Shown: positions 11,401-22,616, counted from the first letter of the stretch. The stretch: DNA of 64,000 nt from Spinacia oleracea (GCF_020520425.1 NC_079492.1:139256361-139320360), one strand, 5' to 3'. Notes: generated by a model from the sequence alone, not told the origin. A program made the numbers and translations.

Positions 11401-14400
11401 GAAGTTCTTCAATGCCAGACTTTTGGTCGCTTGCCATAGTTACTTAACATCTATACCCCCCATAAAAGTCATTACTAGTTTGTTACCAAGTCAGTAGATA
11501 AATCAGTAAACAACAACAGATGATTTGTCTACGACTATGTATGCATGAAGAAATGGCTAGCATGAATCCCGTTTCTGAGTTTTACCTAATTTATGCTTAG
11601 TATATGAGATTTATCTTTTTTCTATAAGCATTTTTTTTTGTCTCAGTGGTTAGTTTTCTTGTAGATTGACTGACAGAAGTTCTTATTTTATTTACAGTAG
11701 ACAAGTCTCAGACAGTTAAACAAAAGACCAATATAAATGGCAGACGTGGTGATAGAAGGAATTCAAAAGCTCCACTGAAGGCAAAATTTGACCCATTTTC
11801 ACTGAAAGTTGGTTTAACAAACTTCAGTCCTGCAAGTGGAGCAAACAATCTTTTTGGTATGAAACTGGTAACTTAATTGTGAGATTGCTTTAAATATTTT
11901 GAGGTTTAGATCTTCCACAACCCCCAGCTATGAATTCTTTCCCGATGGTGGCAAACTGGCAATTTTTATTTTTTTTAATTCTTTGTGGTTCTCTTCTGTG
12001 CCTCTCCCCCTCCTTAATGGTAGTATCTCTGCACGACTTTGAAATACTTTGACTTTTCCACTATTTATATACTTTGTACTAACTTTGACTTGATGTTTTT
12101 ACTAATACATAAAAAGCTACTCCCTCCGTTCTTAAATGTTAGTCCTAGTTTGACTTCTCTAAACTTTCAAATCTGTATTTTAACGTAAATATCTCCAAAT
12201 ACGTATGTTAAGGTATTATAAAAATTTGATATTGTGATAATGTACATCGAAACGAATAAAACAAGATCTCACATGAATATGTTTGAAATATACGAAGTAA
12301 ATTTAAAAGAATTTAGAAAGTTCTCTTCAATTGTGAATAATATGAAGATTCCAAATAGGACTGTCATTAAAAAACGAAAGGAGTATTATTTAAAATGTTG
12401 TTGGATTAGTCAAAGTGTTTATTTTTAATTTTCATAGTGTCAATTTTATCTTTTAGATTTTTTTTTACTAATATACAATTAAAGTATTCATGGCCAAAGT
12501 GTGCACTGACAATTGTGGACTAGTGGCATAGAATATTTTAATAAATGACTCATAATAATTGTATTGTTTCTTGGTTTTTGATATTCTCTTTGAACAGGTT
12601 AATCTGCAGGATGTAAAAATGTTTCCTCTCATAAAAAAAACCAAACAAAAAAAAACCAAGCTCCCTGAAGCGAGTCTTTGTTTTTACATCTAGGATTTCC
12701 TAGCTGCTCCTACTTCAAAATGGATGATATCAACCTTCAATCAGTGTTTACATCAATTTTTTTGGGTTTAATACTAGTTATCGGTGAAGTAGAGTTTCTA
12801 TACTTGGGGAGTTATTTCAATTCTGGTGTTGCTTTAAATGTGCGCGTGTTAGCATTTAACCTGGGTGCTCCTTCGATGTTTGTTTGCAGGAATATATGGT
12901 CTCAAGCCAGATACTCATGATGTCTCAAAACTTATGGATGATATTTCTTTGGATGAGCTCCTTGATGGAACCTATAAATGTCCTAACCTTGGCAAAGAAA
13001 AGGGAAAGAAAGCAGCTAGTTTGACTGAGAATATACTTGATTCGGTTAAAAAAGCTTTTTCTGTCATCCGGCTTCCAGGGATGCAACAGGCCAAACAACC
13101 TGAAGAGGTGGATATCCAGGTCAACAAGAAAATCCCTTTGTCATCATCACCTTCTAACACAAGTGTAGTAAATGGTACCGATGTTGATGAAAGTAGTGTT
13201 ACTGCAGGCTTATCCAAATGTGGAGAGGTAAGTAGTTACTGAAAGCTACATTTAATGCAGAGGAAGGGGTCTTATTCCAGTTTCATTATTTGTCTTTATC
13301 AATACATATCTACATTATGTTTACACGAACCATCATTTTAAGGGGGTAAAGGGCCGCAATCAATGGATGGGAGTGAATATAGATTCAAGGAAAGATTTTC
13401 GTTTTAGTAAGTTGGGAAAAAAGAAGTTCAGTAATCCATCTCAAAAAGCTAATCTTAAATAGGATGGATAGGTTTCATTGAGTTCCTTACCTTTCTTACT
13501 CAGGAATGATTCCCATATTAACTCTTGAGCCGAGAGGCTGTCAACCGATTACAATACTTTAGCTTTCGGTTAAAGGAATCTGCTAGTTTCTTCCCAGTTG
13601 GGGTTTCCGAATAAAAAAGAGCATCGTTAGTTTTCGGTTAAAGGAATCCGCTAGTTCCTTCCCATCTGCTTTCTAATTCCTATATATTTATATATTTCAT
13701 TTAATGCTATACCATTACCTCTCTCCTTTTTTCCTTTTAAGGTGGGGGGTCATTTTCCTTACTCCCTTACCTCAATCGAAATAGACGACGCCCAAACATT
13801 AGGCTTAGTTGTACATGTCAGTGATCACCTTTGTTGTCCTTATGAACTGATTACCATGTACATCTTTTTCATCAGGATTTGGAGTCCTCTGTAAAGGCTG
13901 AATCTCCTGCTGACAAGAAGGATAGTCCTCTGTATCAACCTAGAGATATTTTAGAAAGGTTGGCACTTCCTCCACCCAAGGAATTGGACTCTTTGTTGCA
14001 GGATGCAATGAAGCCAGTATCCTCAAAGCTCAATGATTCGCGTAATGGCAAGCCGTTATCTCATCGAGCTAGCTTGCCACCTTTTCCCTGGTCCCATAAT
14101 TTTAATGGGCACCATAAATCTAATAATGATTCTGTAAGAATATCAAGCAGAAGCACTTGCCAAGGCAGATGGGTAAGGATAAGGAGCACTGACAGTTTTA
14201 TTGGAGGGGGCGATGAAAATTTTGTGGACTTGGACTCGCTCACTTATGATAATAAGCTTGTTCCAGCAGGACAATTAATATACCAACTTCCTGAAATTGG
14301 AAGCAGTTCATCTACATTTGTCAACCAGCAACGCTTTCAGCAGAATTCTTCTTCAGCTGCATGTCAAACAGCATGCCAGCCACCCTCTGGTAAGAACCTA

Positions 14401-15481
14401 GCTTTCTTAAAGCTTTTGGAAGGTTGCAATTGCCTTTTGGTTTCATTCATTTCTCCTCTTTTTCTTTAAAGTCTACATTGTATTTGTAGTTTTTAGGATT
14501 GATGTGTGTTAAATTGTTTGCAGAATCTAGAAGCACTGTGCACTACAAAATGAGTGGTATGTGGCTGTTAGTTGAAAAAGCAAATTTTACAACTCTGAAA
14601 CATAATCTCTGTAAGAGTACCCAGTTTAAAGATATCACACTCCTATATTGGCACTTAGACCCCTTTCTCTAGGGTTTAGAAGGAACACCCTCAAAGAAAA
14701 GTTGCGAGCTTAACCCAATAGATTTGATTCATACGGTTTATGGTGTGCGTCATCCCTCACCCGTCACATGTCATTGCTTTAAAGTTGAGGATATTCAGAC
14801 CATAATCAAATTTGATATCAAGTTTTTGAGAAATCAGTTATATACACGTCTTGTTCTACTTCTACTTGTTTAGTATCTTCCTACAATAAAATTATTCCTT
14901 CACTGTGAAAAACTGAAAATTACTTCCTTAAGGCAGTTAATTCTCTTCTCATTTTTGATTGGTTCTTGGTGACAGCTCTGCATTCTCCCAGAGTATTGGC
15001 TGCTGCTCAGACACTTTGTGACATTGCTAGCGATAGCTCTAATCGGATCTCAAATGGAATGCTGAAATGGTCGAAACAACCATCACAAAAATCCATGAAA
15101 GCTCGCAAGTCAAGATCGAGTGAAAAACCCGAGGAGTTCTTGACACCCAAGTCGGAGACATTACTTGATCATGCAGTGAGGAGCATAGAGTATGGATCAA
15201 CTTCGAAAAAGCCGAAAATCTCCATGGTTGAGCGGAGAGAAGAATTTAGTCACATTCATACAGTTATAGGACTGAGCTCTGTATCTGCTCCAAGATCAAA
15301 CAGATCATCCCCAAGCAGATTGTCGAGGGATTCGGTTGCAGAAGCTAGAAATAGCTTTGTGAAACCACAATTTATGGCTCCCCCTCCTCCTCCTCCTCCA
15401 AGGGTTTTGGATAGGAATAACCACAATCCACAGAAGTTGAGAAAAGTTTCTCCAATGGATTGGAACAGGACAAGAAGCTAG
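8444..15481 (+). CDS. Uncharacterised plant protein, 686 aa, seven coding exons
   Basis: Exons 8444-8624, 9997-10326, 11698-11856, 12890-13227, 13876-14389, 14524-14556 and 14976-15481 join in one open frame of 2061 bp. All borders are GT-AG and the phases match. The start is the first ATG in frame, 300 bp behind a TATA box. The protein is soluble and low in complexity, with no signal peptide or membrane segment. It has acidic and serine-rich N-terminal parts, a block around residues 337-380 (YQPRDILERLALPPPKELD), a tryptophan/basic patch (FPWSHNF, then GRWVRIRST), a conserved-looking SPRVLAAAQTLCDIA near 520, a basic serine/lysine stretch with nuclear-localisation character (KARKSRSSEK), and seven prolines at 654-660. 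It looks like a plant-specific, probably nuclear, disordered protein. I cannot name the family. Exon 3 has a tandem acceptor, and the 33-bp exon may be optional. Confidence 0.8.
14524..14556 (+). other. 33-bp candidate microexon of the seven-exon gene
   Basis: A TTTGCAG acceptor, 33 bp, then a GTATGT donor. It encodes ESRSTVHYKMSG across the joins. It enters and leaves in the same phase as its neighbours (14389 and 14976), so including or skipping it keeps the frame. Confidence 0.6.
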
Positions 15482-15735
15482 CAGCTTTCATGGAGAAGAG
15501 AAGTTGCGGATGTGTAATACGAAGAGCTGTTGTGAAGTTGTCAGTGGCACTGACATATGAAACTTAGTTGAACATGTTAGTTTGTATATATTGGTGTTGA
15601 TGTGTAGCTCAGGATTGGTGGGGTTCTCCTTGAAGTGAGGCCCAAAATTCCCAGTGTTGTAACAGTATAAGTTAACAGATTTTAGATGTAACTTCCTCAG
15701 GGGATATTCTTTGCCTTGTACAGAGCCATTCCATG
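15482..15735 (+). other. Probable 3'UTR of the seven-exon gene
   Basis: T/G-rich sequence follows the TAG stop, with TTGTATATATTGGTGTTGATGTG-type near-upstream elements. No canonical AATAAA is clear, so the end is an estimate. Confidence 0.4.
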
Positions 15736-17567
15736 AGGCAATTGAAATTTCAATTCCCTCTTCCCTGGCTGTTGCAATTGTACTATTTCTTACTAATCGT
15801 AATCTCTAATAAGCTACCTATCACTGTTCAGGTGCTATATTCAATTACTCATGTCTGGTCTTTATATAATGCCAATTTCTTCTTAATCTGTCTAATAAGC
15901 AACTTTTGTGCAGAATTTGCAAGCATTATTTATCACTTGTCAGGTGCTATTTACTGATGTCTGATCTTTCTGTAATCAGGCTTTTCAAGCTACACTGTAA
16001 ATTCTTGTGTGAGATGGTCTCGCAAAAGTTATCGTGTGATCGAGGTGACTTTTATACTCGAAACCTGTCGCATTATTATGAAAGCTGTAAGCCTTTCCTT
16101 CTCTTACGATGGGTTCCTTTGCTTGCAGAGATGGAAATGGAACACTTTTTCTTAAAGGAGTACGGAGTATGAAGTAGACCAAGATGCAATCCCCTGCCGA
16201 CTGGTAGTCAGTCCTTAACTTCCCATTAAATGGATTCAGGTGTGCTTTCTACCGAACGATTTGTCATTCAAAATACAGATATTTTGCATTTACTGTTGAG
16301 ACAAATGGCAATTGGCCTTCCCCGAACTTACTTGAAAAACTTGTGTTGTCCTATACTGATTTTTGTAGAAGCTAATACAGCCGATACACTCATACACGTA
16401 CACGTGCACGTGCACGGATTGACCATTTTCATCGCCTAATTAGGTTCATAGTAATTTGAATTTCTAATCAAAGTGGTTACCGTAGGAAATCAATCCGTGG
16501 TTGCTAATTTTTATTTATTTTTTATTAGGAAAGAAAACCTAGCGGATTACCTGAACCACCCTTTCGGATGATGTACAATGACGTCATCGAGATAGAATCA
16601 TAGAAGACCTCATAAGGAAAGGAAGGAGTACAAAGAGATACACCCTAAACCTAAGGAATTAATTTAAATATTCAAGACTAATTCCTAATATATACATAGT
16701 CTATCAGTTACGTTAATAAAAAAAAATTATGTGATTATAAATGAGCCAAACCAGGCATTAGTAAGTTTCATCGCCTATGATTATTGATACATACTTGGTA
16801 TATGTTGTATGTTGTTATTGCAATTCATCTCCTATGATTATCGATTCATATATGTTGTATGATGTTATTGAAACTAAAAGTAAAATTGATTGTCATATAT
16901 GCCCGAATCCAACTGTGTTTTGTTCAACCAATAATTGAGTTATCATCAATCACAAATTCTTGTTTATAATGGGTATACAATAAATATTGTACACCGGAGT
17001 AAAAGTTGACTCAAAATGCTTAAAAGTTACATTTATATATGTAAAAGTTATCTATTTTTTAATGATAATTTTTTTCATTTGAATAAATATTATTTCTTCA
17101 AAATCACTAATAATGTATAAATTAATCATTTAACCCTTTAAAATGTTTATCTATCAACTTTTTTATTTTATAATATAAAAGTTATCTTGGTGTACAATAA
17201 ATTTATTTTACACCTTGTGCGCGCAAGACCTTTTTGATCATCAATTTGTAGGATTGTGTCGTAAGTGTTCCTTTAAAACTCCAACTTGATACAGAGTAAT
17301 ATTTTCTCATGAATTTATAACGTAATTTATTTATCTATTAGGTTAGTTTCCTATTATACTTAGAACTCTCATGAATAGATATAAATAATGATGATAGTGA
17401 ATACGGAGTAGAATTCTCTGACGATAAGACTTCTCCGATCTAGGGATATATCCGAGTTCCACAAATCTACGAGTAACGACTAACAACTAACAACATATAC
17501 TATCTCAGTTTTCCATCAATCACAGGAACTTTACATATTTTGCAATAAATAATACTACTAGGTAGAG
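15736..17567. other. Intergenic region before the RING-H2 gene
   Basis: No credible coding frame. It contains a short alternating CACGTGCACGTGCACG stretch near 16398-16416 and an inverted-repeat MITE-like segment (16970-17215, separate entry). The last 150 bp upstream of 17568 should hold the RING gene promoter, but no clear TATA box was found. Confidence 0.4.
16970..17215. mobile_element. MITE-like inverted repeat upstream of the RING-H2 gene
   Basis: The left end has AATAAATATTGTACACC and the right end its near reverse complement GGTGTACAATAAATTTATT, with AAAAGTTA words inside both arms and an AT-rich centre. Target duplication is not resolved. Confidence 0.45.
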
Positions 17568-18065
17568 ATGGAGCTCTTTGAGAAAATATCTTTGGATTTA
17601 GTTATGTGTTTGGGTATTATGGGTTGTGTTATCGGGTTCCTAATTCTATGTGTTCCTCCAACTGAGAATTACCTCAATGACAGCATCAAGAATGATCTGG
17701 AGGCAGGAGCATTACTGTTAGATGAAACCGGGGAGAACGACGACGGCGGCGATCGTAAGATTATTAAAATCGCTACAAGTTGCTTGGTTTGTGCGATTTG
17801 TTTGGTTAGTTTTGACAATAACCATCTACAGGAAGAAGAAGAAGAAGAAGAAGAAGAAGAAGAAGAAGAAAGAGTTGTTAATCATCAGGAGGATGGTGGT
17901 AACAATTTTGTTAATATGGGGATTACGATTTTGAGACGATGTGGACATAAATTTCACAGGTATTGTATCAAAGTAATGTTACAAAACCAACACTATTGGT
18001 GTCCTCTTTGTCGCGGCACCATTCTTAAATGGGCGCCTGGCTACTCTCGTTATGAGCCCTTTTAG
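17568..18065 (+). CDS. Membrane-anchored RING-H2 protein (putative E3 ubiquitin ligase)
   Basis: Intronless, 165 residues. A hydrophobic segment at about 11-30 (LVMCLGIMGC onward) should anchor it in a membrane. Then come an acidic linker and a RING-H2 finger: C75-x2-C78, C125-x-H127-x2-H130-x2-C133, C145-x2-C148. All eight zinc ligands are present and W144 precedes C145, so ubiquitin-ligase activity by binding an E2 enzyme is expected. The spacing between the second and third ligands is about 46 residues, far longer than usual, because thirteen consecutive glutamates (89-101) encoded by a pure GAA repeat sit there. It resembles short ATL-type proteins in layout, but I see no clear GLD motif, so the subfamily is not assigned. 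Substrate unknown. Confidence 0.75.
   Translation: MELFEKISLDLVMCLGIMGCVIGFLILCVPPTENYLNDSIKNDLEAGALLLDETGENDDGGDRKIIKIATSCLVCAICLVSFDNNHLQEEEEEEEEEEEEERVVNHQEDGGNNFVNMGITILRRCGHKFHRYCIKVMLQNQHYWCPLCRGTILKWAPGYSRYEPF
17832..17870 (+). repeat. GAA microsatellite (13 perfect units) in the RING-H2 coding region
   Basis: Thirteen uninterrupted GAA codons encode Glu89-Glu101 of the RING-H2 protein. Perfect coding trinucleotide runs change length easily. Confidence 0.9.
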
Positions 18066-19120
18066 TCATTTTTGACTTCTTATTTTATTCCTTTCAATGT
18101 ATGTTTTCTAATACTCCCTCCTTCAACAAGGTTTATCTTGGTTTTCAATTATTTTTTAATTTAATTGAAATTATTTGATTTTTTCTTTTTAGTATTCTAG
18201 GAGTATTTACGAGTCAAGCCCGAGCTCAAAAATTTTAAACCAAGGTTGGGCTTCTGCACGAGCTTGCAGCTCGTAAGTTCAACTTGAACTCGATGACAAA
18301 AATGAGCTTAACTTGAGGCTTGTAGGCTCATATGAAATCTAGACCAGAATAAATAATCAAAGGCCCAAAACAGCTCAACAGAAGTATAGCTTTGTGAGGC
18401 CCAATTGTAATCAAGATGATCCATATTTGAATTTTAGTTACATTGCTTGATTAACGAATGAATCCCAAATTCCTCCATGTATTAAGGTTTTATTCTCTTC
18501 ATCTGATATGGTGTGATTTTTAAGTTTCTGGTTTAGTCTTATTTTTCTTAGTCTTATCTAGTCTAATTTGAATATTTTTTGCGCATATTTTTCACCTTTA
18601 CTAATCCAGTCTAGTCTGATTTGAATAATTTTGCGAGTGTTTTTCACTTTTTTTGGGCCGGTCTGATTTTTTCTAACCGGGTATGATTATTCTAGTCTTA
18701 TCTAATAAGAAATAAGAATAAGGTGAAGAAAACAAAGCCTTAGTCGGTGTAAAACTCTAACACAACTCATTTCCAATCGCTCTTAAAATTAACGTCTTCT
18801 GTTTACAAAAACGTAAGTAAAAAGTACTTGCTCACAAAAAATTGAAACTTAAAAGGTAGTTATTTTCATAAACTAGCTGAAAAAAGCAAATCACAAATTG
18901 TATACATTTGACGCCTGCTGAAGAAGATTCAGCTAACACAATTAAGGATGGGTTAGCAGGTTAATTAGAGGTAGATTACAATGGACTATTAATATATATT
19001 CCCACTTTATAAAAACAACAGGGGAATCAGCCCTCATCATGGAAACAAAAGCCAGAGGGGCACTCTAAAACCCAACAAATTAAACAAGAAACAAACTAGT
19101 TTTGGTATATATAGTTTGAG
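18066..19120. other. Intergenic region between the RING-H2 and LURP-like genes
   Basis: Contains a Stowaway-type start (CTCCCTCC near 18114), a stretch rich in GAGCTCG/AGCTTG words (18210-18320) and the MITE at 18483-18742. No coding frame of interest. 3' ends of both convergent genes must lie here. Confidence 0.4.
18483..18742. mobile_element. MITE-like element with TAAGG...CCTTA ends
   Basis: The left end TAAGGTTTTATTCTCTTCA and the right end, read on the other strand as TAAGGCTTTGTTTTCTTCA, form a TIR of about 19 bp with few mismatches. Inside are repeated TAGTCTTATCTAGTCTAAT words. The ends sit in TTA context, as in Tourist/Harbinger MITEs. A related right end occurs near 38335-38352 (AACAAAGCCTTA). 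Confidence 0.5.
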
Positions 19121-22100
19121 TTAATTAAACATCTGATCTAGCAGTAAAACTAGAGTCATTGCGAACCCAGAATCGAACCCTGGCCATACAACCAAGTGGA
19201 AAACCTCGAGACCAAACGAAGCACATCCATTAGCAGCTTCCTTCCTCTTAATCTCTGCTACAATCTTCTTCGAGGATTTATCGATTACTTTACATGATCT
19301 TTGTCCATATGACCCTTCAATCACATATGTAGGACTCTTACTTGATGTACCCAGGAAAACTTGTGCAAGTATATTAGAATTTGCTTGTAGTAAGCTAACA
19401 TTCTTCTTCACACAGCAAATTGGCTGTTTTTTCTGGTATCTGTTGGTGTTTTGATCTCTTGAGTCACCTTTGTATACAAGCCAATCACCCACTAACCGCA
19501 GCGTCTGGTTATCAAACAAGAATAGGATCAGAATCATGAAATTATGATTATATATAATTAAAAAGGGTGTAGGAATTAATCAAAATATCTAATGACACGA
19601 CATAACTTGAACTAGAACTCTTAGTTTATTACGGAGTATCAAACAAGTTTAGTTTAGATAATTTATCATTAGTATAATTTAGTGTAAAGATCAATATAAA
19701 AAGATATCACATCTAATATGTACGTTCAGATGAAGATGGATAAGTTTATTTTCGAATAAACATAGCTAAAAGATCCGGCACTAAGTTGCTAAGACTTTCA
19801 TGTATAAGTAACTTGTCCCATCCAAAAGTTACGTGGAAATGTGGAATCACCCCTAGAGTTGTGAAAAGACTTTCAATTTATTTTTCTAAAATCATATACT
19901 CCGTACTAGTTGTAACATTGCGGACAACTTTTTATACCACGTCTAAATTAAGGCAACATATACATGGATTTATGGATTAAAAAATTAAGCACACTATGGG
20001 ACAACGCTCAAACACAATAGTTCTGTATTGATAATTTGATACGGATATTATTATATACGGATTTTTCATGAAATACCCCCGAATTTTGGCGTAATTCACC
20101 AAATGCCCCTCGACTTTCAGAAATACATAAAATACCCCTGTTTTAATACTTATTACATGAAATACCCCTATTTCAAAACTAAATACACCAAATATACTTA
20201 ATGACGTCATCAACCCCATAATCAACCCCTTAACGTGTAATTAAAGTACCTAATCCCTAATTAACACCCCTAATCAACCCACCCACTAACAACCCACCCA
20301 TTAACCCACCAACCCACGTACCCATTTCTTTTTCTTTTCTCTCTCCCTTCCTTCTTCCATTAACTCACTGGTCTCTTCCCCTTCCTTCTTCCATTAACCC
20401 CTCAAAAATCAGCAACCTAGATTGCAGATTCCTCCCCACCACGCCCACCGTTTCATTTCTTCTATCTCCTCCTCCTGCCACCGTAACAACCACCACCACT
20501 GCTATTAAAATACCCCTCAAACATCAAGCAACCCAGATTCCTCCACCACCTTGCCACCGTTTTCATTTTTTCTCTGAATCTCTTCAATTTTCTCTTAATT
20601 CATTCCATATTTCTCTGAATTTATGTTTGAGCTGTAGTTATTTTTTCAATTCAAGCATTTTCAAGCATTTTTGCCGGACGATTTGGTAGTCTGTGGGATT
20701 ACTTTTTGGCAGAAAATTAAATTCGGACGATTTGGTAGTTTGTGGGATTTCTTTTTGGCAGAAAATGCAGAGGATTGAAGAAAAATGGTCGGAATCGTTC
20801 AATCGAGTGATGATGTCGAAACTCCTTCACCTCTGCTATGAGTTCGACTCGGTGAACTCAACAGAGGTTCTGATTAGCGGCGAAATTACCGGCGGCGCCG
20901 TCGTTCCTTCAGTTAACGACGTCGACGGAGATTTCGGCTTCGCTCCGCTTCACACCGCTGCGGAAAACCACACTCTCCACTGCATTGAGTTGCTCCTCCG
21001 CAAAAGAGCACGAACGAACGTGAAAACAAAGTGCTGTTGCAGGTGTTATTGCAGGCACATCGGTTGGAAATGGTTGTGTTTGGAGGAGGTGACTTGGTCG
21101 TTTCTGGGCTGCGGGTTCGACGAAGACGAAGGGCAGAGTAGCAGCAAAGTAACTTCCATGGAGGGAAGGGAAGAGGAAGGGGGTGAGAGAAACGAAAAAG
21201 TAATTAGGGAAAAAAATGGGTTAATGGATGGGTTAATTGGGTTAATTAGTGTTGATGACGTCATAAGGGTATTTCGTGTAATAAGTATTGAAATAGGGGT
21301 ATTTTATGTATTTCTGAAAGTCGAGGGGCATTTAGTGAATTACGCCAAAATTCGGGGGTATTTCATGAAAAATCCGTATTATATATACCGACTTTGTTTC
21401 TTTTGTTTGGGTACAATGATTTGGTACAAAGTCGGCAACAAAGATATACTTCCCATTTAGGCGTAACTTATAAGATATACTTGAACAGTCGTAAAAGCAG
21501 AGTGACCCCCCAACAAAATGTTTATTTTGGTGTGTTGCGTAATCCGAAGAGGCGTAGAAGTTAAAAGTAGGTGTATCATATATTCATATGCAGTTTTCTA
21601 CTCATTTGATTAGTATTGTTCGTTTAGAAAATTTTAGGGCATTATTATAAAGGGTAAAAGAATATTAATTTTTAATTTCGACAAAACATGAAAAAATCAA
21701 ACTAATTCATGTAAGCCCATGAATAGATGAATACCCTCAATGCATTTCATACTAAATATATCAAGACAACATAATTAATATCCATGTTAACATAAATTAA
21801 AGAACATATAGACATGAGGTGAACTACTTGTAACCATAAATTAAAATGAAACGGAGGGAGAGTATGTATACCTTATGACGGCAAATAGTTGAAATGGAAG
21901 TTCCAGAAGCATCCATTAGAACAATTTCAGCAGGTTTACCACGGTAATTATCAACACGATAAACCAAATTACCATTACAATCAATCACAGTAAAACCACT
22001 GCAACTCATCAAAAGAGACTTCCTCCAAACTGTTAAATACGTACATGCTGACGTCGTCACTCTCTCATCTCCTCCTTTGTAATAATATTCCTTGCAATTT

Positions 22101-22162
22101 TCTTCGCATCGTTTTTCATCTGTAACTCTTGTTGAGGATTTTGATTTCAGAAATAACACCAT
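19121..22162 (-). CDS. LURP-one-related (LOR/DUF567) protein, 224 aa
   Basis: Two exons, 22162..21872 and 19504..19121, join in phase 0 (donor AAG/GTATAC, acceptor AACCAG/ACG) to give 224 residues, normal for the family. Exon 1 carries the LOR signature around LTVWRKSLLMSCSGF and NLVYRVDNY. Exon 2 supplies the rest of the tubby/scramblase-like barrel (LVGDWLVYKG, YVIEGSYGQRSCKV, VAEIKRKEA, GLEVFHLVVWPGFD). Founding member LURP1 of Arabidopsis is a defence-induced gene needed for basal resistance to an oomycete; other members are mostly uncharacterised. A basic, Cys-containing N-terminal extension of about 40 residues is unusual in sequence. The 2367-bp intron holds a MULE (20058-21376), and a Stowaway-like end (ACGGAGGGAG, 21851-21860) lies about 10 bp inside the donor. 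The gene appears intact. Confidence 0.82.
20673..20765. repeat. 40-bp direct repeat inside the MULE
   Basis: The segment GGACGATTTGGTAGT...TTTTTGGCAGAAAAT occurs twice in tandem (about 20677-20717 and 20726-20765), directly before the ATG of the captured fragment. Confidence 0.7.
20765..21035 (+). pseudogene. Captured ankyrin-repeat gene fragment inside the MULE
   Basis: Open from an ATG at 20765. The block after about 20930 reads as an ankyrin-like unit: FGFAPLHTAAENHTLHCIEL followed by LLRKRARTNVKTK, with the TPLH-type and HxxxIELLL positions of the repeat consensus. GC content is clearly above that of the intron. Similarity to a protein module stops near 21035, and the frame continues through Cys-rich low-complexity sequence and then through the right TIR to 21460. 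This is how a Pack-MULE carrying part of a host gene looks. It runs antisense to the host LURP-like gene. The donor gene is not in the window. Confidence 0.55.
21377..21871. other. Intron sequence between the MULE and exon 1 of the LURP-like gene
   Basis: AT-rich intron DNA. A direct repeat of ACAAAGTCGG (reverse at 21388-21397, forward near 21426) flanks the MULE junction. ACGGAGGGAGAGTA at 21851-21864 looks like one end of a Stowaway-like MITE beside the splice donor. Confidence 0.4.
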
Positions 22163-22279
22163 TTTTATTTTTATTTTTTTGGGAGGATTATTTTTGTAAT
22201 TTGATTAGATTTTCTTTTGTTGGTGGATTATGTTTATAATTAGGTGAAGATCGATTTGAAATGAGAAGAAGAAACCAGA

Positions 22280-22287
22280 TATTTATA
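22280..22287 (-). promoter_or_regulatory. TATA box of the LURP-like gene
   Basis: Minus-strand TATAAATA lies about 118 bp upstream of the ATG at 22162, a normal spacing for a plant promoter with a short leader. Confidence 0.6.
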
Positions 22288-22616
22288 GATGGAAGTGACT
22301 TTGAAGCACTAGTGAGGTGGGTGGGTGCCGACCATCCACGGAAGATTCCACGTGTATCCAGATGGATTTTTTAATAGGCGCGTTGCTATTTATATTGGTA
22401 TGACTTCTTTTTTTTCTCTTTTTAAAAAATAATGATGATATTAATGATTTTAATGTCAAAATTTTATCCTTTCCCAAAGCAGATCGATATTCCAAATATT
22501 AATGCTAACGAATCGTAGAATGGATAGGGAAAATGATTCCGATCTCAGTTTTTAACTATCTAACATTTTACCAATTAAGATAGTTGACTTTATCGTAAAA
22601 TTGATTGTATTTTGTA

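Larger units (their letters stand above)
20058..21376. mobile_element. Long-TIR Mutator-like element (Pack-MULE type) in the LURP-like intron
   Basis: The ends CGGATTTTTCATG...CATGAAAAATCCG are flanked by an exact 9-bp duplication TATTATATA (20049-20057, 21377-21385), the MULE hallmark. The terminal inverted repeats exceed 110 bp, nearly identical, and extend with gaps to a shared TGACGTCA (20202-20209 and 21256-21263). No transposase. The interior is GC-richer between 20765 and 21130 and holds an ankyrin-like gene fragment. A relative lies at 31715-33120. Confidence 0.9.

Noticed and set aside
12120..12430. Possible Stowaway MITE in intron 3 of the seven-exon gene
   Set aside because: Only the left end (CTCCCTCCGTTC) is convincing; no matching right end was found, so no element is called.
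17722..17934. Poly-Lys frame overlapping the RING-H2 gene
   Set aside because: Shifted reading of the GAA microsatellite.
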